Of a DNA stretch of 64,000 nucleotides, positions 21,232 through 31,909 are shown one piece after another. Under the pieces are notes generated by a model. The model worked only from the letters and a program-made list of their open reading frames with translations. It searched no databases and was not told where the DNA came from. The first letter of the stretch is position 1; each line of letters opens with the position of its first letter. This DNA is from Lithodes maja (Eukaryota; Arthropoda; Malacostraca; Decapoda; Lithodidae), in assembly GCA_037953745.1 (NCBI GenBank), contig JBAKBP010007098.1:1-64000 (forward strand). Reading direction: 5' to 3'. Made by a program: the position numbers and the translations under genes.

Positions 21232-23088
21232 TGTGACGCATGTCGAGTATGAGCATGCTGTACAGAACGCCCAGTCAGGCCCCACTCTCGCTAGGATCGT
21301 CAGGGCAGGAACTTTGGCTGTAGTCTGTGTAGAGTTTCCTAACTTAGTTTATGTGAGCCGTTGTACTATAAGTATTATAAATATGTATTTTGTTTTCATC
21401 TGAGTCAACGAGTTCTATTTTATATCATTAGTTATAAGTATTGTGTGTGGGACTTATTTGTAATGATGAGAGGAGAGAGAGAGATTACGTAACGGGGGCC
21501 AGTGAGTGCGCCACGCGGCAGGTAGGCCTAATTCCCTCCTCCCTCCTCCCTCCTCCCCCTCAGTGCGTGGGAAATCCTTTGTCGATCCCAGATTGAGAGA
21601 GAATATTACGTAATGATTGCTAGTGGGCGGTCCTTAGTAGTTTGCGATATGCTCACTAGAGGGCCGAGTATAAAAAGGGAAGTCTCGCCCCATATTCTTC
21701 AGAACTCATTAGGCAGAGCGACTTCTCATATCCCTTGCAACTATACATATTCTTCCGACTGATGTGAACTTTCTCTACTCTCTGTACCGCCTACCTTCTT
21801 CTTTTCCCGAACCTTTTTTAACCTCAATGATCCCTTTGGTGCAGAGCTAGTCAGCCAAAGTATTATCGCTTGAGTTCTCACGAGATATATGCCTATTAGA
21901 TAGCCTATTTTGGAAGGGATAACTAGAATAGGATTGATTAATGTTTGTTGCACTCGTATATGCATTTCCCTGTGTATGATTATTCATGTTCCTGTTTTCT
22001 GCTGATCTAGGTAATGCTAGACTGGGATAAGGCTACTAGAGTTGTGATTCCCTATGTGTATTAGGTTTTGTTGAACCTGTACAATCGCAACGGAGACTTG
22101 GGAAGCCTAGGTGGTCTTTCTGACTGTGTACCTTGTGAGTTTAGCACTGTGTTGCGAGTGAGGGCTTTTGCCTCTGCCACCCAACACTGTGCTAACTCGT
22201 TTGCTTGACTTTGAGAGGATCGCCAGGAGAGAACCAGATACTAGTGATCTGGATCTCTCAAGAGAGCATCCCGTCAATTACCGTAATTTGGCCGCACAGT
22301 CTTAAGGACCTCGCTAGGCTACGAGCCGCTTGCTCAGCCATTGTTTCCTAGCCTACTACATCCCAGCTAGACTTTGCTCGGTCAGCAGATACAGCATAGT
22401 ATTGAAGCTTTCCTTATGTATGTTATTGTTTATGCACTATTGATTTCATGTGTGGCACGCATAGCTACTTTAGAGATTAGTGGCCCCCGAGCACAATCCT
22501 AGTAGGCTATTGCCAGTGCATTGTCGGAGTACTTCTTTTTTATGTTTGCCATTTACTACTGTCTATTCTTATAATTCTTCTTATGTCAATTTAAAGCCTT
22601 TAATATTAGTTAATTGCCAGTGTGTTGCTTATTGAATTGCTGTTCAAAATCCGATACTTACTTCTCACGAGTATCCGAGAAGCATCTAACTTTATCAGAA
22701 GATTCCTTGCTCGATGCTCGAGGCCTATTGTTTAACGTAACGTAATAGTGCCGATCCGAAGTAGAGGGTGGAGGACTTCTTAAGTTCTTAGTCAAGGGTG
22801 GATTACTTCGGCTTCGGCCAACACTATTCTTTGGTGTTGTTGTATTTACTTCTTTGTTTGATTGTTGACCAGACTAGATAACTCCCGTCTCTTTATTAGT
22901 CTGTTGTGAAACGCTAGTACCGAGTTCTTGTATACCCCGTTATAGCAGATAGAACTCTGGAGGGTATTGGTGTTTTTTGTTCGGCTGGCAGTACTCTGGG
23001 GTTGGGATCGTGTGTTTCCGTTGTGGCAGCGAGCCATACTCGAGTCCTGTTTGAGAGCCCTTGTGTACCCGAGTGCCCGGTCGTAACA
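21232..23088 (+). repeat. gypsy-2 5' LTR
   Basis: 1857 bp, starting TGTGACGCATG and ending GGTCGTAACA. It includes a TCCTCCC-type short tandem repeat near 21535-21558 that is one 7-bp unit longer than in the 3' LTR. Parts align with the gypsy-1 LTR in sense orientation (GGATCGCCAGGA; GGCTACGAGCCGC). Confidence 0.9.
21669..21678 (+). promoter_or_regulatory. TATA box in gypsy-2 LTR
   Basis: TATAAAAAGG lies in the LTR, with AGAACTCATT about 30 bases downstream as a plausible start region. The same box is present in the 3' LTR at about 28020. It most likely directs RNA polymerase II transcription of the element. Confidence 0.55.
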
Positions 23089-23090
23089 AA

Positions 23091-23106
23091 TGGCGACCTT
23101 GCTTAG
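23091..23106 (+). promoter_or_regulatory. gypsy-2 primer-binding site
   Basis: TGGCGACCTTGCTTAG begins two bases after the LTR end CGTAACA. Its first eight bases equal those of gypsy-1 and gypsy-3, pointing to the same primer tRNA. Confidence 0.65.
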
Positions 23107-23301
23107 GATTTTGTGAACAGTATAAATTTTTGCAGAGTTGTACAACATTTGTTTGTTTGTACTTTAGCGTGCATATTGAAGAATATTTTTTTTTGTATGG
23201 CAATTAGTAGAGCATTTAAGAGACTCCAGTTAATTTAGTAATTAGTGCTTGCATAAGGAAGTTTAACACTTTTGTCTCGAGAATTTTTTGTGGACTTCAG
23301 T

Positions 23302-25641
23302 ATGTCGTGCCCTAGCACTGACGAGGAGCGAGAGATGCCATTTGAAGAGGTGCCGTTAGTAATCAGTGAGGAGGATGCTAGAGTTTTTGTGAGTAAGCGG
23401 TACCACGTGACGGAGGAGAGGCTGACTGGGGTGGATATTTATGGCTTGCACCTGATAGCCAAGGTTTTGGGCCTATCCAATGTAATAGGGATGTCCAAGG
23501 GGGAGCTGATTTCCTGGGTGTTGCGTGGGCGACATGGGATTTCGGAGGAGAGGGCGTTTGAGGGGGTTCCTCCCCAGATCCCCTCTCACTCGACTCCCAC
23601 AGTGCCGTCCACTCAGTTGCCGGAGGTTAGCACTCTCCCACAGAGGGATGAGAATTGGCAGATTGGAGTGCCCTTGGGCGGTGCACATGGTGGTTCCCCA
23701 GTTTTTGCCCCCCCTCCTTCAGTAGTGGCAGCTCCCTCTTCCTGCCTGTATCCAGATATGATATTTAGACTTGAGCTTGCTAAAATTGAGATTGAGGCTA
23801 GGAAGCAGGAGATTGAGATTGAGGCTAGGAAGCAGGAGATTGAGGCTGAGTCTAGGAAGCATGAGATTGAGGCTGAGAATGAGACCAGAAGGCAGGAGAA
23901 TGAGACTAGGAGGCACGAGGCTGAGCTTAGGTACGACTCAGAGAAATATTGTGCTCAAATAGATTTAGATAAGACTCGTGCAGAGTCGACAGGGACTCGG
24001 ATGGGCCGTGAGGGCCAAGTAAGAGAACAGTCCTTGTCCCACTTAGTCAAATTGGTGCCGGCATTTAGTGAAACTGAAGTCACAGAATTTTTTAATCGTT
24101 TTGAGAAGAAGTGTAGGGAGCATAATTGGCCTGAAGAGAAGTGGGCAGCTCTAGTCTCCTCAAGACTTACGGGTAAGGGTCTGAAGGCTTATGATGCACT
24201 GCCTTTAGAGTCTTGCATTGACTACCCAGAATTGAAGAGAGCTGTCCTACGGGCGTACGAGTTGCAACCAGAAACATATCGATTGAAGTTTCGGGGTGTT
24301 ACAAAGACTAGGGAGGCGACCTTTCTTGAACATGCCCGGGACTTAAAAGATGCACTTACAAACTGGACACGTTCTGAGAAAGCTGAGACGGCCGAACAGT
24401 TGACTGAGCTGTTTCTGCTTGAGCAGTTTTATAAGTGTACTGGTGCAGAAATGACTTTAACTATTAAAGAAAAGAACCCAAAAACTCTACAGGAGGCAGC
24501 CGAGATGGCTGACCTCCGGCTATCGCTAATTCGTGGGTGCGGGTCTGCCCAGCGTAGTGAGGCAGGTAACAAGGGGCGTGACGCCCCACCCCCCCGAGTT
24601 GGTAATATATCTTATGCAAACAAGTACAAGAGTTATGATACCAAGACTGACCACAAGACTAGCACCGTCCCATTTAAGAAGGGGCCGGGCCCTTCCCAGT
24701 ACCAAGGGAAGCCCAGAGGGGAGTTGGAGTGTTATCATTGTCATGAAAAGGGGCACTTTGCAAGAGTCTGTCCTAGCAAACCACCTACAGCAGCTGTGTC
24801 TTTGGCCTGCAACATTGGTGTGTCTCCGAAGTCATCTGAGTTTGCCCGGGGCAGTTCGTCAGAGGCTGAGGCACAGCCAATGCAGAAGCACCTGGGAGGC
24901 TCGAACCCTGCTCAGGATGTTTTTTGCGACCATAGAGGGCGGGGTTGCGTGATGTGGGCGGGGCGCAAGCATGGAGTAGAGGTCTTGCGTGATACAGGTG
25001 CTTCCCAGACTCTGATGAATAACTTGACTGGCTACCCTATAAATGCGGCTCGGGTGGTAGTGGTGCAGGGTATTAATGCAACTCGGTCATACCCGCTGGT
25101 GCGGTTGGAGTTGGAGGTGGATGGTGTGGCACGTGAATTGGATGTCGGGATTGTGGAGAAACTGCCAGTGGAGGGCGTCGACCTTCTTCTCGGCAACGAC
25201 TTTGCAATGCCCGCTTCTGAGGTTCTACCCTTAGTCGTTGCCGAGAGGACGGCCGACGTGAGTAGGGAAGAGCAAGAGTGGGTCGAGCGGTGCCAGACAC
25301 AACCCATGGCATGTGTTGTCACCCGAGCTCGGGCAGCTAAAGTGTCACAGCCTAGTCCTCCGTCTTCAGACCAGCGGAGGAACGATCAACAGGAGGAGGC
25401 TAAAGCTGGAGTTGGTTTTAAGAGTTTTGACTCGGCGGCTCTCCCGGGTGATTCAGTATTGGCCCCTATGTTAGAGTCTGGAGAGGCCCCAGGACCTGTC
25501 ACAGCTAGTGAGGAGGTAGGGCAGGAAGAGACTCCGAGGCAGCAACGTTACACACGGAGAGAAAAAAGGGTTGCTCAGTTTGATATTGGGGAGGACTTGG
25601 GTTGCTTCGGAAGCAAGGTTGGTTCCCTCAGATATTTGTAA
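23302..25641 (+). CDS. gypsy-2 Gag-protease polyprotein
   Basis: The frame is 779 residues from the ATG at 23302. The N-terminus has a SAP-like pair of helices (about 45-85, GLHLIAKVLGL...MSKGELISWVL). A long charged coiled coil of QEIEIEARK-type repeats (about 155-215) follows. The capsid segment is SCAN-like (ETYRLKFRGVTKTREATF ... LFLLEQFYKCTGAEMTL ... TLQEAAEMADLRLS), then comes the CCHC knuckle CYHCHEKGHFARVC. The aspartic protease has VLRDTGASQTLM and LLLGNDFAM. The last residues (after DIGEDLG) diverge from gypsy-1 because of a small frameshift near 25600, so the stop at 25641 is premature. Gag and protease functions look preserved. Confidence 0.85.
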   Translation: MSCPSTDEEREMPFEEVPLVISEEDARVFVSKRYHVTEERLTGVDIYGLHLIAKVLGLSNVIGMSKGELISWVLRGRHGISEERAFEGVPPQIPSHSTPTVPSTQLPEVSTLPQRDENWQIGVPLGGAHGGSPVFAPPPSVVAAPSSCLYPDMIFRLELAKIEIEARKQEIEIEARKQEIEAESRKHEIEAENETRRQENETRRHEAELRYDSEKYCAQIDLDKTRAESTGTRMGREGQVREQSLSHLVKLVPAFSETEVTEFFNRFEKKCREHNWPEEKWAALVSSRLTGKGLKAYDALPLESCIDYPELKRAVLRAYELQPETYRLKFRGVTKTREATFLEHARDLKDALTNWTRSEKAETAEQLTELFLLEQFYKCTGAEMTLTIKEKNPKTLQEAAEMADLRLSLIRGCGSAQRSEAGNKGRDAPPPRVGNISYANKYKSYDTKTDHKTSTVPFKKGPGPSQYQGKPRGELECYHCHEKGHFARVCPSKPPTAAVSLACNIGVSPKSSEFARGSSSEAEAQPMQKHLGGSNPAQDVFCDHRGRGCVMWAGRKHGVEVLRDTGASQTLMNNLTGYPINAARVVVVQGINATRSYPLVRLELEVDGVARELDVGIVEKLPVEGVDLLLGNDFAMPASEVLPLVVAERTADVSREEQEWVERCQTQPMACVVTRARAAKVSQPSPPSSDQRRNDQQEEAKAGVGFKSFDSAALPGDSVLAPMLESGEAPGPVTASEEVGQEETPRQQRYTRREKRVAQFDIGEDLGCFGSKVGSLRYL

Positions 25642-27100
25642 ACTGCAGTTGGAGGATCCGGAAGTTCAGAAGTGTGGTAATGGTGCTGTCGAGATCAAAC
25701 ACGAGGACGGGGAAGCATGTCATGTGAACCTGTTGGAGGAGTTTGTGAGGCAACCACCTGAGCAGCCTACTGTCCCTGCGTTGGTCTGCCGCGGCCAAGG
25801 TGGAGAAGGAGAGGGGGGCAGTAGGGCACAGGTGGAGGAGAGTAGGGATTGTCATGTCTCGGCGGAGCAGTGGGCGGGGGACACGAGTCTGGTGGCTGTG
25901 GAAGCGCTAGAGCACCTGCCTGAGCAGCAGTGTGCAGCACTCCAGCACCAGCTCGGTTCATACCCCACTGGTCGTGCCGAGCCCCTGAGTCTCACAACTC
26001 GGGCGGTGCAAGATGTTCCACGGGCAGGTCACGTGAATGTTGAAAGACCGTTAGCCTCGTTGTTTCGGTGGTTCAAGGTGGGCGACGAGGCTTTGGCATG
26101 GTTGCCAGGTCAGGGTCGACCCATGGCTGCCAAGGGTGGTGGTCAAAAGGAGGACATTGAGCAGATTGGTGAGGTTGGCTGTGGAGTGGATGTGCCCGGT
26201 CGTCACATAGCCTCCCAATGCTGCTCTAGTCTAATGCAACAGCCCTACCATAGACCGACTGTATCTGGCCATGTCTCTAAAAGCGGTGATGCTGAGCAGG
26301 CAGATGTCGTCACAAGGAATGCGGGGGTGCGCATGTACGGTATCGGCGGGGAAGCCTTAGCAATAATGAATTATGGGAGTGACTGCACAGGTGGTACTGA
26401 TTGTCCCTCTCATGACCTGGCTGTTCTAGGGACGAAGGTGGAGAAGGAGGGAGACTACAGGTTAGAAGCTGCGGTCTCGGCTGGGTTGTGGGAGGGCACT
26501 AGGCATGTTGTTCGTGGAGACAGTGCAAGGCAGTTGTTTACTAGGCTATGGCAGTACTTTCGCATGTTTGTTGCTTCTCGAGGCCTGATGTACGGGGTAG
26601 AATCCGACATGCAGGCTGGAGATAGTGCAAGGCTCAGTTTAATTCCCTACCGTATAAATCCTGCTCGACAGCCTATGGTGCAAGCAGTTGCAGCCTACCG
26701 GTGCAATGTTATGCCTGACGGACTTGAGAATGCACTAGCAACGTTTCAGAACCTGATGAATGAAATTGAAAGGGACGATGATGGGCTGGAGCATCCTGTT
26801 GGTTTCTGCTCGGAGAAGTACAATTCGGCCCAGGGGAGCTGCTCTATTGTCGAGGAGGAGCTGCTGGCGGTTGTGCTTGCGTTGGGGCATTTCGAGGTCT
26901 ATGTTCCAGCCTATGGTCCGGTCGTTGTAGTTTGCCCAGATCATCACCCTCTCAAGTTCTTGGACCAGTTTCACAATCGGAATATGAGGCTGACCAGGTG
27001 GTCACTAAGGTTATTGGTATATAACCTGGACATACGCCATATTGCCGGTTGTGACAACGTGGTTGCAGATGGTCGTTCAAGGGTATATGATCCTGGGTAG
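25571..27100 (+). CDS. gypsy-2 chimeric pol remnant, open but without integrase or RT core
   Basis: An open frame of about 509 residues overlapping the Gag end. It starts with the tail of the protease region (PSDICKLQLEDPEV...GNGAVE). It then jumps straight to the integrase C-terminal end (CHVNLLEEFVRQPPE), so the integrase body is missing. The pre-RT spacer follows (CHVSAEQWAGD, LTTRAVQDV), then about 220 residues I cannot place except a short integrase-tail-like KVGDEALAWLPGQGRPMAAK. A scrap of RT (YRCNVMPDGLENALATFQ) joins directly to RNase H (LEHPVGFCSEKYNSA ... PDHHPLKFLDQF ... DIRHIAGCDNVVADGRSR). The RT motif-C aspartates are gone. Several deletion junctions keep one frame open, which is unusual for decay. 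Confidence 0.6.
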   Translation: MLSLILGRTWVASEARLVPSDICKLQLEDPEVQKCGNGAVEIKHEDGEACHVNLLEEFVRQPPEQPTVPALVCRGQGGEGEGGSRAQVEESRDCHVSAEQWAGDTSLVAVEALEHLPEQQCAALQHQLGSYPTGRAEPLSLTTRAVQDVPRAGHVNVERPLASLFRWFKVGDEALAWLPGQGRPMAAKGGGQKEDIEQIGEVGCGVDVPGRHIASQCCSSLMQQPYHRPTVSGHVSKSGDAEQADVVTRNAGVRMYGIGGEALAIMNYGSDCTGGTDCPSHDLAVLGTKVEKEGDYRLEAAVSAGLWEGTRHVVRGDSARQLFTRLWQYFRMFVASRGLMYGVESDMQAGDSARLSLIPYRINPARQPMVQAVAAYRCNVMPDGLENALATFQNLMNEIERDDDGLEHPVGFCSEKYNSAQGSCSIVEEELLAVVLALGHFEVYVPAYGPVVVVCPDHHPLKFLDQFHNRNMRLTRWSLRLLVYNLDIRHIAGCDNVVADGRSRVYDPG

Positions 27101-27590
27101 ATTGACACACGGGTAGCCTCCTGCTTTAGTTTGAATAGTATTTTGCGCTTGGTGCTTGTTGGCTCGCGATTGTAGCCCAGCGTATTGGGTCGTAAAGCAG
27201 GAATTGAGCGTTTGGTATAGAAGAAAAATAGGCTGCCCTTATAGTGCAGCCGGAAAAAACATATTAAAATATAAAAAAATCATAAAAAAAAAAAAACTCT
27301 TTCTTTTTTATATAGATAATTGTATAAGTTTGTCATAGCCTATTGAGTTTGAGTAGTCCACGAACTATCAAACGGCTGAGCTGCTGTAAGCTCGCTCTGG
27401 GAGCATGATATTGTGTCTTTTGCTATTGTTGGGAGGAGTTATAAAATGTGAATTTTTTTTTATAAGATGTGTTTTAGTGATAAACTCAGCTTTGTTTTAG
27501 TGCCATGCGGTCGCTGGGTGTGAGGGGCTTGATGGGGTTCTGTGTGTCAGATTTTAGCTCAGGGTTGAGCAAGTAAAATCTTGGGGGAGG
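27101..27590 (+). other. gypsy-2 3' untranslated region and polypurine tract
   Basis: No coding sequence. It ends with CTTGGGGGAGG directly against the 3' LTR start TGTGACG, the expected polypurine tract (about 27580-27590). The tract resembles that of gypsy-1. Confidence 0.6.
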
Positions 27591-29440
27591 TGTGACGCAT
27601 GTCGAGTATGAGCATGCTGTACAGAACGCCCAGTCAGGCCCCACTCTCGCTAGGATCGTCAGGGCAGGAACTTTGGCTGTAGTCTGTGTAGAGTTTCCTT
27701 ACTTAGTTTATGTGAGCCGTTGTACTATAAGTATTATAAATATGTATTTTGTTTTCATCTGAGTCAACGAGTTCTATTTTATATCATTAGTTATAAGTAT
27801 TGTGTGTGGGACTTATTTGTAATGATGAGAGGAGAGAGAGAGATTACGTAACGGGGGCCAGTGAGTGCGCCACGCGGCAGGTAGGCCTAATTCCCTCCTC
27901 CCTCCTCCCCCTCAGTGCGTGGGAAATCCTTTGTCGATCCCAGATTGAGAGAGAATATTACGTAATGATTGCTAGTGGGCGGTCCTTAGTAGTTTGCGAT
28001 ATGCTCACTAGAGGGCCGAGTATAAAAAGGGAAGTCTCGCCACATATTCTTCAGAACTCATTAGGCAGAGCGACTTCTCATATCCCTTGCAACTATACAT
28101 ATTCTTCCGACTGATGTGAACTTTCTCTACTCTCTGTACCGCCTACCTTCTTCTTTTCCCGAACCTTTTTTAACCTCAATGATCCCTTTGGTGCAGAGCT
28201 AGTCAGCCAAAGTATTATCGCTTGAGTTCTCACGAGATATATGCCTATTAGATAGCCTATTTTGGAAGGGATAACTAGAATAGGATTGATTAATGTTTGT
28301 TGCACTCGTATATGCATTTCCCTGTGTATGATTATTCATGTTCCTGTTTTCTGCTGATCTAGGTAATGCTAGACTGGGATAAGGCTACTAGAGTTGTGAT
28401 TCCCTATGTGTATTAGGTTTTGTTGAACCTGTACAATCGCAACGGAGACTTGGGAAGCCTAGGTGGTCTTTCTGACTGTGTACCTTGTGAGTTTAGCACT
28501 GTGTTGCGAGTGAGGGCTTTTGCCTCTGCCACCCAACACTGTGCTAACTCGTTTGCTTGACTTTGAGAGGATCGCCAGGAGAGAACCAGATACTAGTGAT
28601 CTGGATCTCTCAAGAGGGCATCCCGTCAATTACCGTAATTTGGCCGCACAGTCTTAAGGACCTCGCTAGGCTACGAGCCGCTTGCTCAGCCATTGTTTCC
28701 TAGCCTACTACATCCCAGCTAGACTTTGCTCGGTCAGCAGATACAGCATAGTATTGAAGCTTTCCTTATGTATGTTATTGTTTATGCACTATTGATTTCA
28801 TGTGTGGCACGCATAGCTACTTTAGAGATTAGTGGCCCCCGAGCACAATCCTAGTAGGCTATTGCCAGTGCATTGTCGGAGTACTTCTTTTTTATGTTTG
28901 CCATTTACTACTGTCTATTCTTATAATTCTTCTTATGTCAATTTAAAGCCTTTAATATTAGTTAATTGCCAGTGTGTTGCTTATTGAATTGCTGTTCAAA
29001 ATCCGATACTTACTTCTCACGAGTATCCGAGAAGCATCTAACTTTATCAGAAGATTCCTTGCTCGATGCTCGAGGACTATTGTTTAACGTAACGTAATAG
29101 TGCCGATCCGAAGTAGAGGGTGGAGGACTTCTTAAGTTCTTAGTCAAGGGTGGATTACTTCGGCTTCGGCCAATACTATTCTTTGGTGTTGTTGTATTTA
29201 CTTCTTTGTTTGATTGTTGACCAGACTAGATAACTCCCGTCTCTTTATTAGTCTGTTGTGAAACGCTAGTACCGAGTTCTTGTATACCCCGTTATAGCAG
29301 ATAGAACTCTGGAGGGTATTGGTGTTTTTTGTTCGGCTTGCAGTACTCTGGGGTTGGGATCGTGTGTTTCCGTTGTGGCAGCGAGCCATACTCGAGTCCT
29401 GTTTGAGAGCCCTTGTGTACCCGAGTGCCCGGTCGTAACA
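27591..29440 (+). repeat. gypsy-2 3' LTR
   Basis: 1850 bp and almost identical to the 5' LTR. Differences seen by eye include CCTAACTT/CCTTACTT, CGCCCC/CGCCAC, GAGAGC/GAGGGC, GGCCTA/GGACTA, CAACAC/CAATAC and GCTGGC/GCTTGC, plus one 7-bp unit. Confidence 0.9.
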
Positions 29441-30313
29441 ACACAAAGAGGCAGCACTATGTTGTGAGGGATAGGCTATGGCCCTCTCACACCACAGCGC
29501 TGTGCTCGCAAAGTAAACCCACCCGAAGACAACTTAAGCTCCCACAGTACCTGTCGATGTCGTGCAGGGCTTAGCTAACACTGCACACATCGGAGACAAC
29601 GACACAGTAACCTTACCCCTAGTCTAGCTTTAAATAACCAAGCAGAATCACTCAACACTTTGCCAGGGAGACATATACCGGTCTACAACCTTCCCGAGAG
29701 AGGACACACACGGAAAAGTCCGTCTCTCCAACCTCAATAAAGCATAATACCTCCTTAACCTAATACATGGAAATATCTGAGAGCTTCGCGTACAATACGA
29801 CTGGCCGACGGTGAACGTCTATGCTGAAACCAGAAGGGATGTTGAGTTTAATAAAGATTAGAGAATGAGAAAGGATAAGTCGAGAGAGAGAAATAGTATG
29901 CAAAGTGGCGAGTATGGGGGACAGAATTGCAAAGGATGTAGACGATACGCATGCCAGGCAAGCTCTGAGCTGGTAAAGAACATGCGGCCGCGATGGGAAG
30001 GAACTAGTTGACCACCCGGCCGCCAACGCCGTCAGCGCCCAAGCGAGCCACGCCACAGCTCACCCCGCTGCCAGGTGTACCCCCTCACTCTCTCTCGCTC
30101 GCCTCCCACACAAGCAACATTTATTTTATAGCGAATATAAAATATAAGGCGCGGTCACAGACCAAAACAAATACCATTTCTAGACTGTCTGTGGCAACAC
30201 GACACTAATAAAATAAAGCAGATCATTCTAGGACAACTGTAGCCTATCCCCCCATCCTGGCGAGCGCTAGCGAGCTGCAATGCCCCACGCAACCATTCTG
30301 CCAGCGCCGGGAG

Positions 30314-31885
30314 TCGTGCCTGGACAACGAGGTATCCTATGACTCGGTAACTGGTGCACACACACTAGGCTGACGCTCGATGAAACAGCCTATTCTCAAA
30401 CAGTAAAAGATTACTCGATTAGGTTACACAAAGAAAAGATAGTTAACGTGATTAATTAACGTTACGGTAGATACTCAAATAACTGGCACTCCTGTATTAA
30501 AGAAAGTGCAATGCTAGTCCTGCAACATCAACTGGAAACTTCTGAAATAAGTCTGATGCTGGGAAGATGTTCGTAAAGAATCTTGAACAATTATAATGCA
30601 GAATACGGGTCACATTAAATACTAGGACATATAGTAATAATAGGCAGGCGAATAATAAAGACAGCGCAAAGGTAGTAATGCTCGACAACTAAAGAAATGC
30701 TTCGTGACACAACGCAACAGCCTACTAGGGTTGTGCAACTCCACAACAACCTCGGCTCAAAAGTGCAGTGAATAATAATGTTGCATACATATAATAATGG
30801 GGGCTTATCTCTAACCAGTGTCTGCTCAGTTAATAAAGTCTAGCTGGGGTATCAAGGCAGGGCAACAATGGGTGAGCATGCGGCTCGTAGCCTAACGTTG
30901 CCCGAAGGTGGTATAATGAAGATTACGTTATATGACGGGGATGCTCTCTTGATAAATCTAGGTCTCTAGTACCTAGTTCTATCCTGGCGATCCCTCAGAA
31001 GTCAACACAAAGAGGCAGCACTATGTTGTGAGGGATAGGCTATGGCCCTCTCACACCACAGCGCTGTGCTCGCAAAGTAAACCCACCCGAAGACAACTTA
31101 GGCTCCCATAGTACCTGTCGATGTCGTGCAGGGCTTAGCTAACACTGCACACATCGGAGACAACGACACAGTAACCTTACCCCTAGTCTAGCTTTAAATA
31201 ACCAAGCAGAATCACTCAACACTTTGCCAGGGAGACATATACCGGTCTACAACCTTCCCGAGAGAGGACACACACGGAAAAGTCCGTCTCTCCAACCTCA
31301 ATAAAGCATAATACCTCCTTAACCTAATACATGGAAATATCTGAGAGCTTCGCGTACAATACGACTGGCCGACGGTGAACGTCTATGCTGAAACCAGAAG
31401 GGATGTTGAGTTTAATAAAGATTAGAGAATGAGAAAGGAGAAGTCGAGAGAGAGAAATAGTATGCGAAGTGGCGAGTATGGGGGACAGAATTGCAAAGGA
31501 TGTAGACGATACGCATGTCAGGCAAGCTCTGAGCTGGTAAAGAACATGCGGCCGCGATGGGAAGGAACTAGTTGACCACCCGGCCGCCAACGCCGTCAGC
31601 GCCCAAGCGAGCCACGCCACAGCTCACCCCGCTGCCAGGTGTACCCCCTCACTCTCTCTCGCTCGCCTCCCACACAAGCAACATTTATTTTATAGCGAAT
31701 ATAAAATATAAGGCGCGGTCACAGACCAAAACAAAGACCATTTCTAGATTGTCTGTGGCAACACGACACTAATAAAATAAAGCAGATCATTCTAGGACAA
31801 CTGTAGTCTATCCCCCCATCCTGGCAAGCGCTAGCGAGCTGCAATGCCCCACGCAACCATTCTGCCAGCGCCGGGAGGCGTCACA
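30314..31885 (-). repeat. gypsy-1 5' LTR array, unit 3
   Basis: The third tandem unit also starts at GAGTCGTGCC. It is the only one that runs to the complete outer LTR end, GGAGGCGTCACA, followed by the ATAT target duplication at 31886-31889. Confidence 0.85.
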
Positions 31886-31909
31886 ATATACACAACATCC
31901 GACTTTTGC

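Larger units (their letters stand above)
21232..29440 (+). mobile_element. gypsy-2: non-autonomous Ty3/gypsy element inside a gypsy-1 LTR unit
   Basis: A complete insertion of 8209 bp with LTRs at 21232-23088 and 27591-29440, and a 4-bp duplication ACAC (21228-21231 and 29441-29444). It is related to gypsy-1: Gag-protease is similar, the LTRs align at lower identity, and the primer site is shared. It lies in the opposite orientation. The two LTRs differ by about six substitutions and one 7-bp indel by eye, so the insertion is recent. Integrase and most of RT are deleted, so it must borrow these from another element. Confidence 0.85.
20537..30310 (-). repeat. gypsy-1 5' LTR array, unit 2, split by gypsy-2
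   Basis: LTR-derived sequence at 20537-21231 and 29441-30310 forms one unit of about 1.56 kb once gypsy-2 and one 4-bp duplication are removed. It starts inside the LTR, missing the first roughly 131 bp, and ends at the same CCGGGAG/GAGTCGTGCC junction as unit 1. Confidence 0.85.
10766..31889 (-). mobile_element. gypsy-1: Ty3/gypsy element with INT-before-RT order, nested
   Basis: The minus-strand LTR element is bounded by a 4-bp duplication ATAT (10766-10769 and 31886-31889). Coding order in the sense direction is Gag-protease (18616 to 16181), integrase (16202 to 15064), reverse transcriptase (15017 to 13335) and RNase H (13210 to 12983). Integrase ahead of RT is unlike ordinary Ty3/gypsy and matches the Gmr1-like group. 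The 3' LTR is single (10770-12471). The 5' side carries three tandem LTR-derived units, the second split by gypsy-2. A SINE interrupts RT at 13723-14283. Gag is open; pol has several frameshifts, so the copy is dead but fairly young. Confidence 0.8.

Noticed and set aside
23302..27100. Domesticated host Gag gene
   Set aside because: gypsy-2 has flanking near-identical LTRs, a target duplication, a primer site and a purine tract; it is a recent insertion, not a host gene.
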